Assembly: GCF_003026285.1 (NCBI RefSeq)
Contig: NZ_PYOD01000020.1
Span: forward strand, 21,906-85,905
Direction of reading: 5' to 3'
From: Photobacterium profundum
Lineage (GTDB): Bacteria > Pseudomonadota > Gammaproteobacteria > Enterobacterales > Vibrionaceae
Length of the DNA stretch: 64,000 nt
Position 1 is the stretch's first letter. Each line of letters starts with the position of its first letter. The notes beneath the pieces were generated by a model. It was given only the letters and a program-made list of their open reading frames with translations. It ran no database searches and was not told where the DNA came from. Shown here piece after piece: positions 1 to 8,203 of this stretch. The position numbers and the translations under genes are program-made.

Positions 1-2
1 GA

Positions 3-431
3 TACGATGATTCAGTACTGCTTGCTGAAATCATCGGTCTAGCCCCACAAGCCGGCGATGTATGGCAAACATTGCGCATTGGCGAAGTAAAATGTCTACT
101 CGCACTCGCAGGTGGCGATCTCGAGTTAGCCCTCGAACTAGCGACTTGGTGTATTGAAGTAAATGCAACCACTTACAACCCTGAACGTCTCCAATTTTTC
201 CATTGCCTAGTGGCTAGTCTTAACCTTGCACTTGATGAAGAAAGCGATCCAGCCCAGGCTAAAGCAGGTTTCGAACAGCAATATGGTGTAGAAACCGTTA
301 CCGCAGCATGGGGCTCTATCGAAGGAACAGTTCGCTTTTATGGTGTCACTGGTGGCGACCTTACAATGAACCAATACCCTGCACATCAGCAATTATTAGA
401 GTCATACCAAAAACTGTATATTGGTCAATAG
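3..431 (+). CDS. ycaO: YcaO-family protein, C-terminal part (5' end outside window)
   Basis: About 142 in-frame codons run from the window edge to a TAG stop at 429-431; the start lies upstream of the window. The visible part resembles the C-terminal region of the YcaO protein described as accessory to RimO-dependent methylthiolation of ribosomal protein S12. It contains a helical stretch with GEVKCLLALAGGDLELAL and ends with a YPAHQQLLESYQKL segment, as I remember from E. coli YcaO. The catalytic ATP-binding YcaO core would be upstream. In E. coli ycaO sits immediately before focA-pflB, and here it also precedes the pfl region, which supports the call. A terminator-like hairpin follows 23 bases after the stop. 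The assignment rests on family memory of the tail and on synteny. Confidence 0.72.
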   Translation, partial: YDDSVLLAEIIGLAPQAGDVWQTLRIGEVKCLLALAGGDLELALELATWCIEVNATTYNPERLQFFHCLVASLNLALDEESDPAQAKAGFEQQYGVETVTAAWGSIEGTVRFYGVTGGDLTMNQYPAHQQLLESYQKLYIGQ

Positions 432-453
432 AAATCGATATATTGCTCTCTCT

Positions 454-484
454 AAAGCCAGCTTTGTTGCTGGCTTTACCTTTC
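454..484 (+). terminator. Rho-independent terminator after ycaO
   Basis: Nine-base-pair stem (AAAGCCAGC at 454-462 with GCTGGCTTT at 469-477) with a six-base loop, followed by a pyrimidine-rich ACCTTTCTT. It separates ycaO from the downstream membrane protein. Confidence 0.65.
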
Positions 485-722
485 TTCACATCGCGAGTAA
501 TTAACAGCTTCCAGCCTGCCTCTTTTGGTGTAGACTTTCTGTAGACCGTAAAATCCACACCACAGACTCGTATTCGTTTTAAAATAACAACTTAACGAGT
601 ATTCTTTCATTTTTTGGATTATTACAAGTTCACATAGTCCGTTAATTTATTACTATATATTTTAACAAATCACTTTTTCTCTCAATTTTTTTTAGTTATT
701 TTACTACATTTTTTGAGCGGTA

Positions 723-736
723 GTGATCAAGATCAA
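723..736 (+). promoter_or_regulatory. FNR-like box
   Basis: GTGATCAAGATCAA matches the FNR consensus TTGAT-N4-ATCAA at nine of ten defined positions. It lies about 170 bp upstream of a transporter gene in the pyruvate formate-lyase neighbourhood, where anaerobic FNR control is expected. The same sequence could also be read as a weak CRP half-site arrangement. Binding is inferred. Confidence 0.5.
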
Positions 737-814
737 TTCAATCATCGGCTTCAAGCCGTATACTTTACTAAAATTTGGTGAAATATAATTACACTGATAT
801 AGCAGTTCCTACTA

Positions 815-836
815 GAGGGTAACTTGAGGGTAAGTT
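815..836 (+). repeat. Two tandem 11-bp repeats in the 5' leader
   Basis: GAGGGTAACTT (815-825) is followed directly by GAGGGTAAGTT (826-836), with one difference. The pair is flanked by the inverted words CTACTA (809-814) and TAGTAG (839-844). It could be a regulator site or an RNA stem-loop in the leader of the DUF3360 gene. Confidence 0.5.
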
Positions 837-905
837 ATTAGTAGAGAACAGCAAGCAGATCACCATTAAAAAAATTTATTATTTTAACGTAGAAACGAGG
901 CAAAT

Positions 906-2420
906 ATGTCATCAGAAGAAAGAAGTTATCAGGAGCAACATCGTCCTGCATCTGACTTCTCTAGCCGCTCTGAGTATCTAGATAACGAATTGAAAATAAT
1001 GAAACCACGCCGCTGGAAGTTAAACCTTCCTGGTCGTGATTTTCGTTTTGAGTGGGAAGATTTAGTTCCCGCGCTTGCAGGTACTATCGGCATTATCGCA
1101 ATGTATTCTGCAGTAATGATGTCTTGGGCTGATGGCCTAACGCAAGCTTGGGATCATGTCGAGCTTGGTAAAGAATTTGCCATTGAAGTCGCTCGTGTAG
1201 AAATGCTTATCCCAGCATTACTATTCTGTATTTTAGCCTCCGGGTTCTTTAACCCAAGAGCTAACTTAGCAGGTAACCACGGACCAATGATTCCATTAAT
1301 TGGTACGATTGCCCTGGCTGGTGCACACCCTCTTGCTCTTGCAATTCTTTTAGGTGTATTCGGTCTATTATTAAGTTATTTTAAAGGCGGCTCTAAACTG
1401 GTGAATTTGACCGGTGAAGGGGTTGCTGGAGGCTTACTCGTTTTTCTCGGCTTTACGGGTGCAATGAGTCAGATTGGTGATATCCAATCTTGGGCAACAA
1501 GCCTTGAAACTGCCGATGCCGCGAAAGGCAGCATGGGGTATATTGGTTTAGTCGTACTTGCTGTTAATATCGTGCTTTATGCATTCCTTGCTCGTATCGG
1601 TAAGCGTTGGCTTGCAATTCCAGCTTGTGCAGCAACAGGTCTAGCCATTGCGCTAGCGCTGGGTGCTGGTTTTGACCTAACATTTGAAACTGAAATGGGT
1701 CTACCAAATCTAAACCCTGTATATTGGTGGGGCAGCACAGATCAAGGTTGGATGCTTGGTTTACCAAACTTTCAGCACTTCCTTGCATCATTACCGTTCG
1801 CTATTCTAGCAGTAGCAATGTGGTCACCTGATTTCCTTGGTCACCGTATTTTCCAAGAACTAAACTACCCGCGTGGCGCAAAAAATGTATTGATGGACGT
1901 TGATGATACAATGACAACGTGTTCACTACGCCAAATTGTAGGTACAGCGGTTGGTGGTGGTAACATTACATCATCTTGGGGTACATACATGATCCCAGCG
2001 GCAATTGCTAAGCGTCCAATTCCAGCGGGCGGTATCTTACTGGGTAGTCTGTGTATTATCGTTGCAATCCTTGGTTTCCCAATGGATGTTGCAGTATGGC
2101 CACCAGTAATGCGCATTGCGCTTCTTGTAGGTGTATTTCTTCCCCTTCTAGAAGCTGGTATGCAAATGGTTCGTGATACTAAAGACTCTCAGTCTGCTGG
2201 TATTTGTATCTTTGCTGCAGCAGTGACTAACCCTGTATTGGCTTGGGCACTCACAATGCTGCTTGATAACAACGGTTTAATCGGTGATAAAGAACGTGCT
2301 AAAACACTGTCTATCTTCGACCGTATTATCATTCCAGCATCGGTATTGATTATCTGTCTAGTTGCGATGCTTTCTGTCGGTATGCTAGAAGGTCAATACG
2401 GCATTCAATCACTATTATAA
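906..2420 (+). CDS. DUF3360-family polytopic membrane protein, predicted transporter
   Basis: The 504-residue protein has a soluble N-terminus of about 55 residues rich in charged amino acids, then roughly a dozen hydrophobic segments. Motifs such as AGNHGPMIPLIGTIALAG near the middle of the N-terminal half and a TCSLRQIVGTAVGGGNITSSWG stretch (split, glycine-rich) are typical of the APC-fold permease group that includes SulP and xanthine permeases. I recognise the family as DUF3360, known mainly from Vibrionaceae; its substrate is unknown to me. It lies between ycaO and pflB, the place of focA in enterobacteria, so transport of a fermentation acid or anion is plausible but only inferred. The ATG at 906 has a good upstream ACGAGG. 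A hairpin follows the stop. Confidence 0.75.
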   Translation: MSSEERSYQEQHRPASDFSSRSEYLDNELKIMKPRRWKLNLPGRDFRFEWEDLVPALAGTIGIIAMYSAVMMSWADGLTQAWDHVELGKEFAIEVARVEMLIPALLFCILASGFFNPRANLAGNHGPMIPLIGTIALAGAHPLALAILLGVFGLLLSYFKGGSKLVNLTGEGVAGGLLVFLGFTGAMSQIGDIQSWATSLETADAAKGSMGYIGLVVLAVNIVLYAFLARIGKRWLAIPACAATGLAIALALGAGFDLTFETEMGLPNLNPVYWWGSTDQGWMLGLPNFQHFLASLPFAILAVAMWSPDFLGHRIFQELNYPRGAKNVLMDVDDTMTTCSLRQIVGTAVGGGNITSSWGTYMIPAAIAKRPIPAGGILLGSLCIIVAILGFPMDVAVWPPVMRIALLVGVFLPLLEAGMQMVRDTKDSQSAGICIFAAAVTNPVLAWALTMLLDNNGLIGDKERAKTLSIFDRIIIPASVLIICLVAMLSVGMLEGQYGIQSLL

Positions 2421-2427
2421 TACTCGT

Positions 2428-2455
2428 GGGCAGTGCGCTTGCACTGCCCTGCTTT
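2428..2455 (+). terminator. Hairpin terminator after the DUF3360 gene
   Basis: Perfect nine-base-pair stem GGGCAGTGC (2428-2436) / GCACTGCCC (2441-2449), loop GCTT, followed by TGCTTTACTT. The T-tract is weak, so partial readthrough toward pflB is possible. Confidence 0.6.
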
Positions 2456-2472
2456 ACTTAAGAATAAGCACT

Positions 2473-2528
2473 AATACGAATAATGAAATCTTAATTTAGT
2501 TGAGCTGTAATTTTTCATTATCCGTATT
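2473..2528 (+). repeat. Long inverted repeat in the pflB upstream region
   Basis: AATACGAATAATGAAA (2473-2488) and TTTCATTATCCGTATT (2513-2528) are inverted copies over 16 bases with one mismatch, enclosing 24 bases. There is no T-tract after it, so it is unlikely to be a simple terminator. It lies about 105 bases before the pflB start and may be an operator pair or a leader RNA structure. Confidence 0.7.
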
Positions 2529-2633
2529 ATTGTTAATAAAAGTGTACTGTTCATCATTTATGATGGTTGCTCGCATAATTGCGTCGTAATCAGTACGTAT
2601 TTTTTCTACTGAATAGAAACAGGTAGGTATAAC

Positions 2634-4910
2634 ATGGCAGAGCAATTTGCTAAAGCTTGGGAAGGTTTCGCTGCAGGCGAATGGCAGAACGATGTAAACG
2701 TTCGTGATTTCATCCAAAAGAACTACACACCGTATGAAGGTGACGAGTCTTTCCTAGAATCTGAAGCAACGCCAGCAACGGCAACGCTTTGGGAACAAGT
2801 AATGGTAGGTATCAAGCAGGAAAACAGCACTCACGCTCCTGTTGATTTTGATACTTCAGTTATTTCTACTATCACTGCACACGATGCAGGTTACATCAAC
2901 AAAGATCTTGAAACGATTGTTGGTCTTCAAACTGAAGCTCCACTAAAGCGCGCTATCATCCCTAACGGTGGTATCCGTATGGTTGAAGGTTCTTGTAAAG
3001 CGTACGATCGTGAACTAGATCCTGAAGTTTCTAAAATCTTTACTGAATACCGTAAAACACACAACCAGTGTGTATTCGATATTTACACGCCTGACATCAT
3101 GAAATGTCGTAAGTCTGGTGTACTGACTGGTCTTCCAGATGCATACGGCCGTGGTCGTATCATTGGTGATTACCGTCGCGTAGCGCTATACGGTATCGAT
3201 CGTCTAATGAAAGACAAGTTCGCTCAGTTTACGTCTCTACAAGAGCGTTTCGAGTTAGGCGAAGATCTTCAAATGACAATGCAACTTCGTGAAGAAATTG
3301 CAGAGCAACACCGTGCTCTAGGTCAGATCAAAACTATGGCAGCTAAATACGGCTACGATATTTCTGGTCCTGCTACGAGTGCACAAGAAGCAATTCAGTG
3401 GACTTACTTCGGCTACCTAGCTGCAGTTAAATCACAGAACGGTGCTGCAATGTCTCTAGGTCGTACTTCTACGTTCCTAGATGTGTACATTGAGCGTGAT
3501 ATCGCAGCTGGCGTAATCACAGAAGTTCAAGCACAAGAAATGATTGACCACTTCGTAATGAAGCTACGTATGGTTCGTTTCCTACGTACGCCTGAATACG
3601 ATGAGTTGTTCTCTGGTGACCCAATCTGGGCAACAGAATCAATGGGTGGTATGGGCCTTGACGGTCGTACACTAGTAACACGTTCAAACTTCCGTTTCTT
3701 AAACAGCCTATACACTATGGGTCCTTCTCCAGAGCCGAACATCACTGTTCTTTGGTCTGAGCAGCTACCTGATGGCTTCAAGCGTTTCTGTGCGAAAGTA
3801 TCTATCGATACTTCTTCTATCCAGTACGAAAACGATGATCTAATGCGTCCAGACATGGACTCAGATGACTACGCAATCGCTTGTTGTGTATCTCCAATGG
3901 TTGTTGGTAAGCAAATGCAGTTCTTCGGTGCACGTGCTAACCTTGCTAAAACAATGCTTTATTCTATCAACGGCGGCGTTGATGAGAAGCTTAAAATCCA
4001 AATCGGTCCTAAGACTGCACCTGTAACTGATGCAGTTCTAGATTACGCTGATGTGATGGATCGTCTAGATCACTTCATGGATTGGTTAGCAACACAATAC
4101 GTGACTGCGCTAAACAGCATTCACTTCAGCCACGACAAGTACAGCTACGAAGCATCGCTAATGGCGCTTCATGACCGTGACGTTCGTCGTACAATGGCTT
4201 GTGGTATCGCTGGTCTTTCTGTTGCAGCTGACTCACTGTCTGCTATCAAGTACGCAACAGTTAAGCCTATCCGTGACGAAGACGGCATTGCTATCGACTT
4301 CGAAATCGAAGGTGATTACCCTAAATTCGGTAACAACGATTCACGTGTAGATGACATCGCTTGTGAACTAGTTTCAACATTTATGGGCAAAATCCGTAAG
4401 TTGAAAATGTACCGTGATGCTATCCCTACTCAGTCAATCCTTACTATTACATCTAACGTTGTATACGGTAAGAAGACGGGTAACACACCAGACGGTCGTC
4501 GTGCTGGCGCTCCTTTCGCACCAGGTGCAAACCCAATGCACGGTCGTGATGAGAAAGGTGCTGTAGCCTCTCTAACATCTGTAGGTAAACTACCGTTTGC
4601 TGACGCAAAAGATGGTATCTCTTACACATTCTCTATCGTGCCAAACGCACTAGGTAAAGAAGCAGATACTCAAAAAGCTAACCTTGCAGGCCTTATGGAT
4701 GGTTACTTCCACCATGAAGCTGGCATCGAAGGCGGTCAGCACTTGAACGTTAACGTATTAAACCGTGAAACGCTTCTTGATGCCGTTGAGCACCCAGAGA
4801 ACTACCCACAGCTAACTATCCGTGTATCGGGTTACGCTGTGCGTTTTAACTCTCTAACAACTGAACAGCAGAAAGACGTAATCGCACGTACTTTCACTGC
4901 ATCTCTATAA
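2634..4910 (+). CDS. pflB: Formate C-acetyltransferase (pyruvate formate-lyase)
   Basis: This cytoplasmic glycyl-radical enzyme converts pyruvate and CoA to acetyl-CoA and formate without oxygen. The 758 residues match the usual length of about 760. The two catalytic cysteines are adjacent at residues 417-418 (IACCVSPM), and the radical glycine is residue 733 in RVSGYAVRF near the C-terminus. Codon use is strongly biased toward a few codons, as expected for an abundant protein. The ATG at 2634 follows an AGGTAG-type ribosome-binding site. The activase pflA is on the same strand after one intervening unknown gene, and a strong terminator follows directly. Together with ackA-pta near 40-43 kb it forms the core of mixed-acid fermentation. 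The identification is secure. Confidence 0.98.
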   Translation: MAEQFAKAWEGFAAGEWQNDVNVRDFIQKNYTPYEGDESFLESEATPATATLWEQVMVGIKQENSTHAPVDFDTSVISTITAHDAGYINKDLETIVGLQTEAPLKRAIIPNGGIRMVEGSCKAYDRELDPEVSKIFTEYRKTHNQCVFDIYTPDIMKCRKSGVLTGLPDAYGRGRIIGDYRRVALYGIDRLMKDKFAQFTSLQERFELGEDLQMTMQLREEIAEQHRALGQIKTMAAKYGYDISGPATSAQEAIQWTYFGYLAAVKSQNGAAMSLGRTSTFLDVYIERDIAAGVITEVQAQEMIDHFVMKLRMVRFLRTPEYDELFSGDPIWATESMGGMGLDGRTLVTRSNFRFLNSLYTMGPSPEPNITVLWSEQLPDGFKRFCAKVSIDTSSIQYENDDLMRPDMDSDDYAIACCVSPMVVGKQMQFFGARANLAKTMLYSINGGVDEKLKIQIGPKTAPVTDAVLDYADVMDRLDHFMDWLATQYVTALNSIHFSHDKYSYEASLMALHDRDVRRTMACGIAGLSVAADSLSAIKYATVKPIRDEDGIAIDFEIEGDYPKFGNNDSRVDDIACELVSTFMGKIRKLKMYRDAIPTQSILTITSNVVYGKKTGNTPDGRRAGAPFAPGANPMHGRDEKGAVASLTSVGKLPFADAKDGISYTFSIVPNALGKEADTQKANLAGLMDGYFHHEAGIEGGQHLNVNVLNRETLLDAVEHPENYPQLTIRVSGYAVRFNSLTTEQQKDVIARTFTASL

Positions 4911-4963
4911 TTTAGAGCTGAGCAACGAGAAACTAGTCATTAGTCTTCTCACGCTGTCCTAAT

Positions 4964-4991
4964 AAAAAACCGACTTTATAGTCGGTTTTTT
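4964..4991 (+). terminator. Rho-independent terminator after pflB
   Basis: Twelve-base-pair stem AAAAAACCGACT (4964-4975) / AGTCGGTTTTTT (4980-4991) with a four-base loop and built-in T-run. Confidence 0.9.
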
Positions 4992-5108
4992 GTTATCTGC
5001 CACATGGTCACATTTTCTTACTTAAAGCCCTGCTCTATATTAAAATGAAAAAGAAGTCGGCTTGTACGATTTATTGAATGAAAACATTAACAAATATGAA
5101 GACTTAAT

Positions 5109-5813
5109 ATGACTTTCGAAGAAGTAATGAAACTTCCTATCAAGGAGAGAGGCGCTCCGATGCATGAACTTGCAAAAGCCGAAGATGATAAGGCATGTGT
5201 CGCGTTTGCAAAACTAGTCTTTGATGATAAGTTCAAAGGAGTAGTCGATAAAACATTATCTAAGGAAGATGCAAAAGCCGCAAGTAAAGCGATACGGTCA
5301 GACGCCTTAAATCAACTTCTAAACGCTGGTAAACGTGGATACCTCCCAGCAATTACAGAAGGTCAGGATGCGGCTTTTTTAGGTCGAAGAGGCGCTTTCA
5401 GCAAAGTATTTTGCCCTGTGAACTATAACGTTGCTTTAGAGTTCTACGATCTATGGCTTACTCACGATGCTGAACTAAAAGAAGAGGATAGAGCATTACT
5501 ATTAATGCGAAAGGCCACTTGTTTGCGTCTAACAAACCTTAACGACATCCCTTGGGATCAAATGATGGAGCTATGGAAAGAAGGCTCTACATACAGCGGT
5601 ATTTTTGCTATTGAGTGTAGCGTCAAAATTGGCACTTATCACTTCGATAACGGTCGATATAAAGAAGCCATTCCTTGGCTAGAAGCAGGAGATAAAATCA
5701 GTATTACCGCTGTAGCTCTGCTTTTGCTCATTTATAAAAACTATATTATTGATAAAGACTTATATGCTTCATACCTCGAACGATGTGAAGCCATGTGCCA
5801 AAGAAAAGGCTAA
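5109..5813 (+). CDS. Hypothetical helical protein, possibly TPR/Sel1-like
   Basis: I do not recognise this 234-residue protein. It has no signal peptide or clear membrane segment and looks cytoplasmic and largely helical. The C-terminal half contains a stretch around residues 165-195 with YHFDNGRYKEAIPWLEAG, which resembles one tetratricopeptide-type hairpin, so a protein-interaction role is possible. The N-terminal part is lysine- and aspartate-rich. It sits on its own between the pflB terminator and pflA, with its own terminator at about 5843, so it is probably transcribed separately. A hydrophobic run near residues 198-210 (ITAVALLLLIYKNYII) is more likely a buried helix. Function unknown. 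Confidence 0.7.
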   Translation: MTFEEVMKLPIKERGAPMHELAKAEDDKACVAFAKLVFDDKFKGVVDKTLSKEDAKAASKAIRSDALNQLLNAGKRGYLPAITEGQDAAFLGRRGAFSKVFCPVNYNVALEFYDLWLTHDAELKEEDRALLLMRKATCLRLTNLNDIPWDQMMELWKEGSTYSGIFAIECSVKIGTYHFDNGRYKEAIPWLEAGDKISITAVALLLLIYKNYIIDKDLYASYLERCEAMCQRKG

Positions 5814-5842
5814 GCTGCAAAGCCACTGATAATACGATTACT

Positions 5843-5866
5843 AAAACGGGCTCGTTCCGTTTTTTG
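5843..5866 (+). terminator. Terminator after the unknown gene
   Basis: AAAACGG (5843-5849) pairs with CCGTTTT (5857-5863) around a seven-base loop and runs into a T-rich tract. Confidence 0.65.
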
Positions 5867-5998
5867 TTTTAGCCTCCAATAGATATACCGAGCAACAACA
5901 AGTATTACTGAATGGCGCGATAAAAAGAAGAACACAAAACACGCAGACAAAACACTACAATTGCCCTTACACTTTAAACGTATATAGGGCTACTTTAC

Positions 5999-6025
5999 CC
6001 TGTCGTTTTGTAATAAAATGACAGG
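5999..6025 (+). promoter_or_regulatory. Hairpin / dyad upstream of pflA
   Basis: CCTGTCGTTTT (5999-6009) and AAAATGACAGG (6015-6025) form an eleven-base dyad with one G-T pair and a five-base loop. It ends 33 bases before the pflA ATG and may be an operator or a 5' leader hairpin. No T-run follows. Confidence 0.5.
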
Positions 6026-6058
6026 TAAATAACACGCACAATATATGCGGAGATAGTA

Positions 6059-6799
6059 ATGTCAGTAAAAGGTCGTATTCACTCTTTCGAATCTTGCGGA
6101 ACCGTCGACGGGCCCGGCATCCGTTTTATTATCTTCATGCAAGGCTGCTTAATGCGCTGCCAATACTGTCACAATCGTGATACTTGGGATCTTCATGACG
6201 GTCGTGAAGTTTCGGTTGAAGAAATAATGAAAGAAGCGGTGTCTTATCGTCATTTCATGAAAGCATCGGGTGGTGGCGTAACCGCTTCTGGTGGTGAAGC
6301 TATGCTTCAACCTGAATTTATTCGTGACTTTTTCCGCGCAGCACAGGCTGAAGGCATTCATACTTGCCTTGATACCAATGGCTATATCCGTAAGCATACT
6401 GATGTGATTGATGAAGTATTAGATGCCACCGATCTTGTCATGCTTGACCTTAAGCAGATGGATGATACGGTTCACCAAGAACTGGTTGGTGTATCTAATA
6501 AACGTGTACTGGATTTTGCTCGTTACCTTCACAAACGCGGTCAAAAAACATGGATTCGCTACGTCATAGTTCCGGGTTACACGGATGATGAACAATCTGC
6601 TCATAATTTAGGTGCGTTCATTAAAGATATGGATAACATCGAAAAAATTGAGCTGCTACCCTACCACCAGCTAGGTGAACATAAATGGGATGCAATGGGT
6701 TATGACTACCCACTATCAGGTGTTCAACCACCATCAAAAGAAACGATGGAAAAGATGAAAGAAATCATTTCAAGCTATGGCCATAAAGTGATTTACTAA
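6059..6799 (+). CDS. pflA: Pyruvate formate-lyase-activating enzyme (radical SAM)
   Basis: PflA uses S-adenosylmethionine and a 4Fe-4S cluster to place the glycyl radical on PflB. The 246 residues match the family. The cluster motif CxxxCxxC is Cys30, Cys34 and Cys37 (GCLMRCQYCHN), one residue offset from mature E. coli numbering. The SAM-binding GGE motif appears as SGGEAML around residue 78. The ATG at 6059 follows a GGAGATAGT ribosome-binding site. The gene is separated from pflB by an unknown ORF and a dyad, unlike the tighter enterobacterial arrangement, so it probably has its own promoter. A strong terminator follows within 15 bases. The call is secure. Confidence 0.97.
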   Translation: MSVKGRIHSFESCGTVDGPGIRFIIFMQGCLMRCQYCHNRDTWDLHDGREVSVEEIMKEAVSYRHFMKASGGGVTASGGEAMLQPEFIRDFFRAAQAEGIHTCLDTNGYIRKHTDVIDEVLDATDLVMLDLKQMDDTVHQELVGVSNKRVLDFARYLHKRGQKTWIRYVIVPGYTDDEQSAHNLGAFIKDMDNIEKIELLPYHQLGEHKWDAMGYDYPLSGVQPPSKETMEKMKEIISSYGHKVIY

Positions 6800-6813
6800 G
6801 CGAAGAAACCAGT

Positions 6814-6841
6814 AAAAAAGCCTCTTAATGAGGCTTTTTTT
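6814..6841 (+). terminator. Rho-independent terminator after pflA
   Basis: Eleven-base-pair stem AAAAAAGCCTC (6814-6824) / GAGGCTTTTTT (6830-6840), five-base loop, T-run. Confidence 0.92.
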
Positions 6842-7104
6842 GTTGATAAAGCACCTGGTTACTTTTCCATAATAATTCAACTTATCACTGTATCAATCTT
6901 ATCTTATTTTGCTTACCTGTCTTCTCTGGCTCTTTTATCTTAATCCTTCCTATTTCACCGTGAACTTTATGAACAAAATGGATAGAAGGTTCTTTAATCT
7001 CTTTTTTTACGTTTTATAGCGCCACAGGTAACATTGATTTAACTTCTCATTAACCCTGCTAGCCCAATAGGCATCTCAGCAGTGATAAAAAAGGAAGCTT
7101 AATC

Positions 7105-8097
7105 ATGTTGAACACCTTTAAAAAACAGTTTACGACGCGTGTAGCGGTCACTCTCTTAGCATCAAGCATGGCGGCAATATCTAGCTCTGCGATGGCTGAA
7201 TCACTTGAAAAAATTCACTTCCTAGTACCAGGCGGGGCTGGTGGTGGTTGGGATATGACAGCTCGTGGTACAGGTGAAGTACTGGCAAAATCAGGCCTTG
7301 TTGAAAAAGTCTCTTATCAAAACCTATCTGGCGGCGGCGGCGGTAAAGCCATTGCACATTTAATCGAAACTGCGAAGCGTCAACCTGATACTTTAATGGT
7401 AAATTCAACCCCTATCGTTGTTCGCTCACTGAGTGGTATTTTCCCGCAATCTTTCCGAGATCTAACCCCTGTTGCAGCCACTATCGCGGATTACGGCGCT
7501 ATTGTGGTATCGGCGGATTCCCCTTTTACCGATTGGAAACAAGTAGTCGCACAGTACACCAAAGATCCTCGTAGCGTGAAAATCGCAGGCGGTTCAGCAC
7601 GTGGTTCGATGGATCATCTGATCGTCGCTGCGGCATTTAAAGGCGAAGGTTTTGACCCTCGTAAAGTACGCTACATTGCCTACGATGCCGGCGGTAAAGC
7701 CATGGCAGCCCTACTGTCTGGCGAAACTGAATTGCTATCGACAGGTCTTGGTGAAGTATTGGAAATGAGCAAATCAGGTCAAGTACGTGTGCTGGCGATT
7801 ACAGCACCAGAACGCCTAGCTGCCGCCCCTGAAATTCCAACCTTAGTCGAGCAAGGTAACGATACTGTTTTTGCAAACTGGCGTGGTTTCTTTGCCGCCC
7901 CCGGTGCTAGCCAAGCAAAAATTGAGGCATGGAATAAAGCGCTGTCTGGTATGTACAAAACCACTGAGTGGGCTGTAGTTCGAGACCGTAATGGTTGGAT
8001 CGATACCTACAAAAATGACAAAGATTTCTACAGCTTTCTTGAACAACAAGAAAAGCAGATGGGCGGTCTAATGCGTGAACTCGGGTTCTTAAAGTAA
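7105..8097 (+). CDS. tctC: Tripartite tricarboxylate transporter, periplasmic binding protein TctC
   Basis: This 330-residue protein has a Sec signal peptide (residues 1-31, ending SSSAMA) and the Bug/TctC fold. Typical features are the start of the mature domain, IHFLVPGGAGGGWDMTAR, the GGKAIAHLIE segment, and a C-terminal ...GGLMRELGFLK tail. TctC proteins bind citrate or other tricarboxylates in the periplasm and deliver them to the TctAB membrane complex. The gene opens a tctC-tctB-tctA operon and is followed by a hairpin before tctB, as often seen where the binding protein must be made in excess. A clear AAGGAAGC ribosome-binding site precedes the ATG. The exact ligand cannot be told from the sequence. 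A CitAB-type sensory pair lies about 4 kb downstream. Confidence 0.93.
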   Translation: MLNTFKKQFTTRVAVTLLASSMAAISSSAMAESLEKIHFLVPGGAGGGWDMTARGTGEVLAKSGLVEKVSYQNLSGGGGGKAIAHLIETAKRQPDTLMVNSTPIVVRSLSGIFPQSFRDLTPVAATIADYGAIVVSADSPFTDWKQVVAQYTKDPRSVKIAGGSARGSMDHLIVAAAFKGEGFDPRKVRYIAYDAGGKAMAALLSGETELLSTGLGEVLEMSKSGQVRVLAITAPERLAAAPEIPTLVEQGNDTVFANWRGFFAAPGASQAKIEAWNKALSGMYKTTEWAVVRDRNGWIDTYKNDKDFYSFLEQQEKQMGGLMRELGFLK

Positions 8098-8145
8098 ATT
8101 CTTAGAATAAGGGGTGTATAAGCAGCCCTTATATTCAAATCAATA

Positions 8146-8187
8146 CCGCACTAAAGCTATACCTATCTCTTTAGGTGCGGTTCTTTT
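8146..8187 (+). terminator. Hairpin between tctC and tctB (partial terminator)
   Basis: CCGCACTAAAG (8146-8156) pairs with CTTTAGGTGCGG (8169-8180), with one bulged base, and is followed by TTCTTTT. It would reduce transcription of tctBA relative to tctC, a known design in binding-protein operons. A role in RNA stabilisation is the alternative. Confidence 0.6.
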
Positions 8188-8203
8188 AATTCGGGAGAGC
8201 GTA

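Larger units (their letters stand above)
432..905. other. 474-bp intergenic region upstream of the DUF3360 gene
   Basis: After the ycaO terminator this region is strongly AT-rich, with no convincing gene. It holds an FNR-like site (723-736), a tandem 11-bp repeat (815-836) and a long putative 5' leader ending in an ACGAGG ribosome-binding site just before the ATG at 906. Its length suits a promoter under several controls. Confidence 0.6.

Noticed and set aside
3527..3856. 109-codon ORF antisense to pflB
   Set aside because: Shadow of a highly biased gene; no independent start signals.
8114..8203. GTG-started extension of tctB
   Set aside because: It covers an intergenic hairpin and lacks a ribosome-binding site; ATG 8204 has one.
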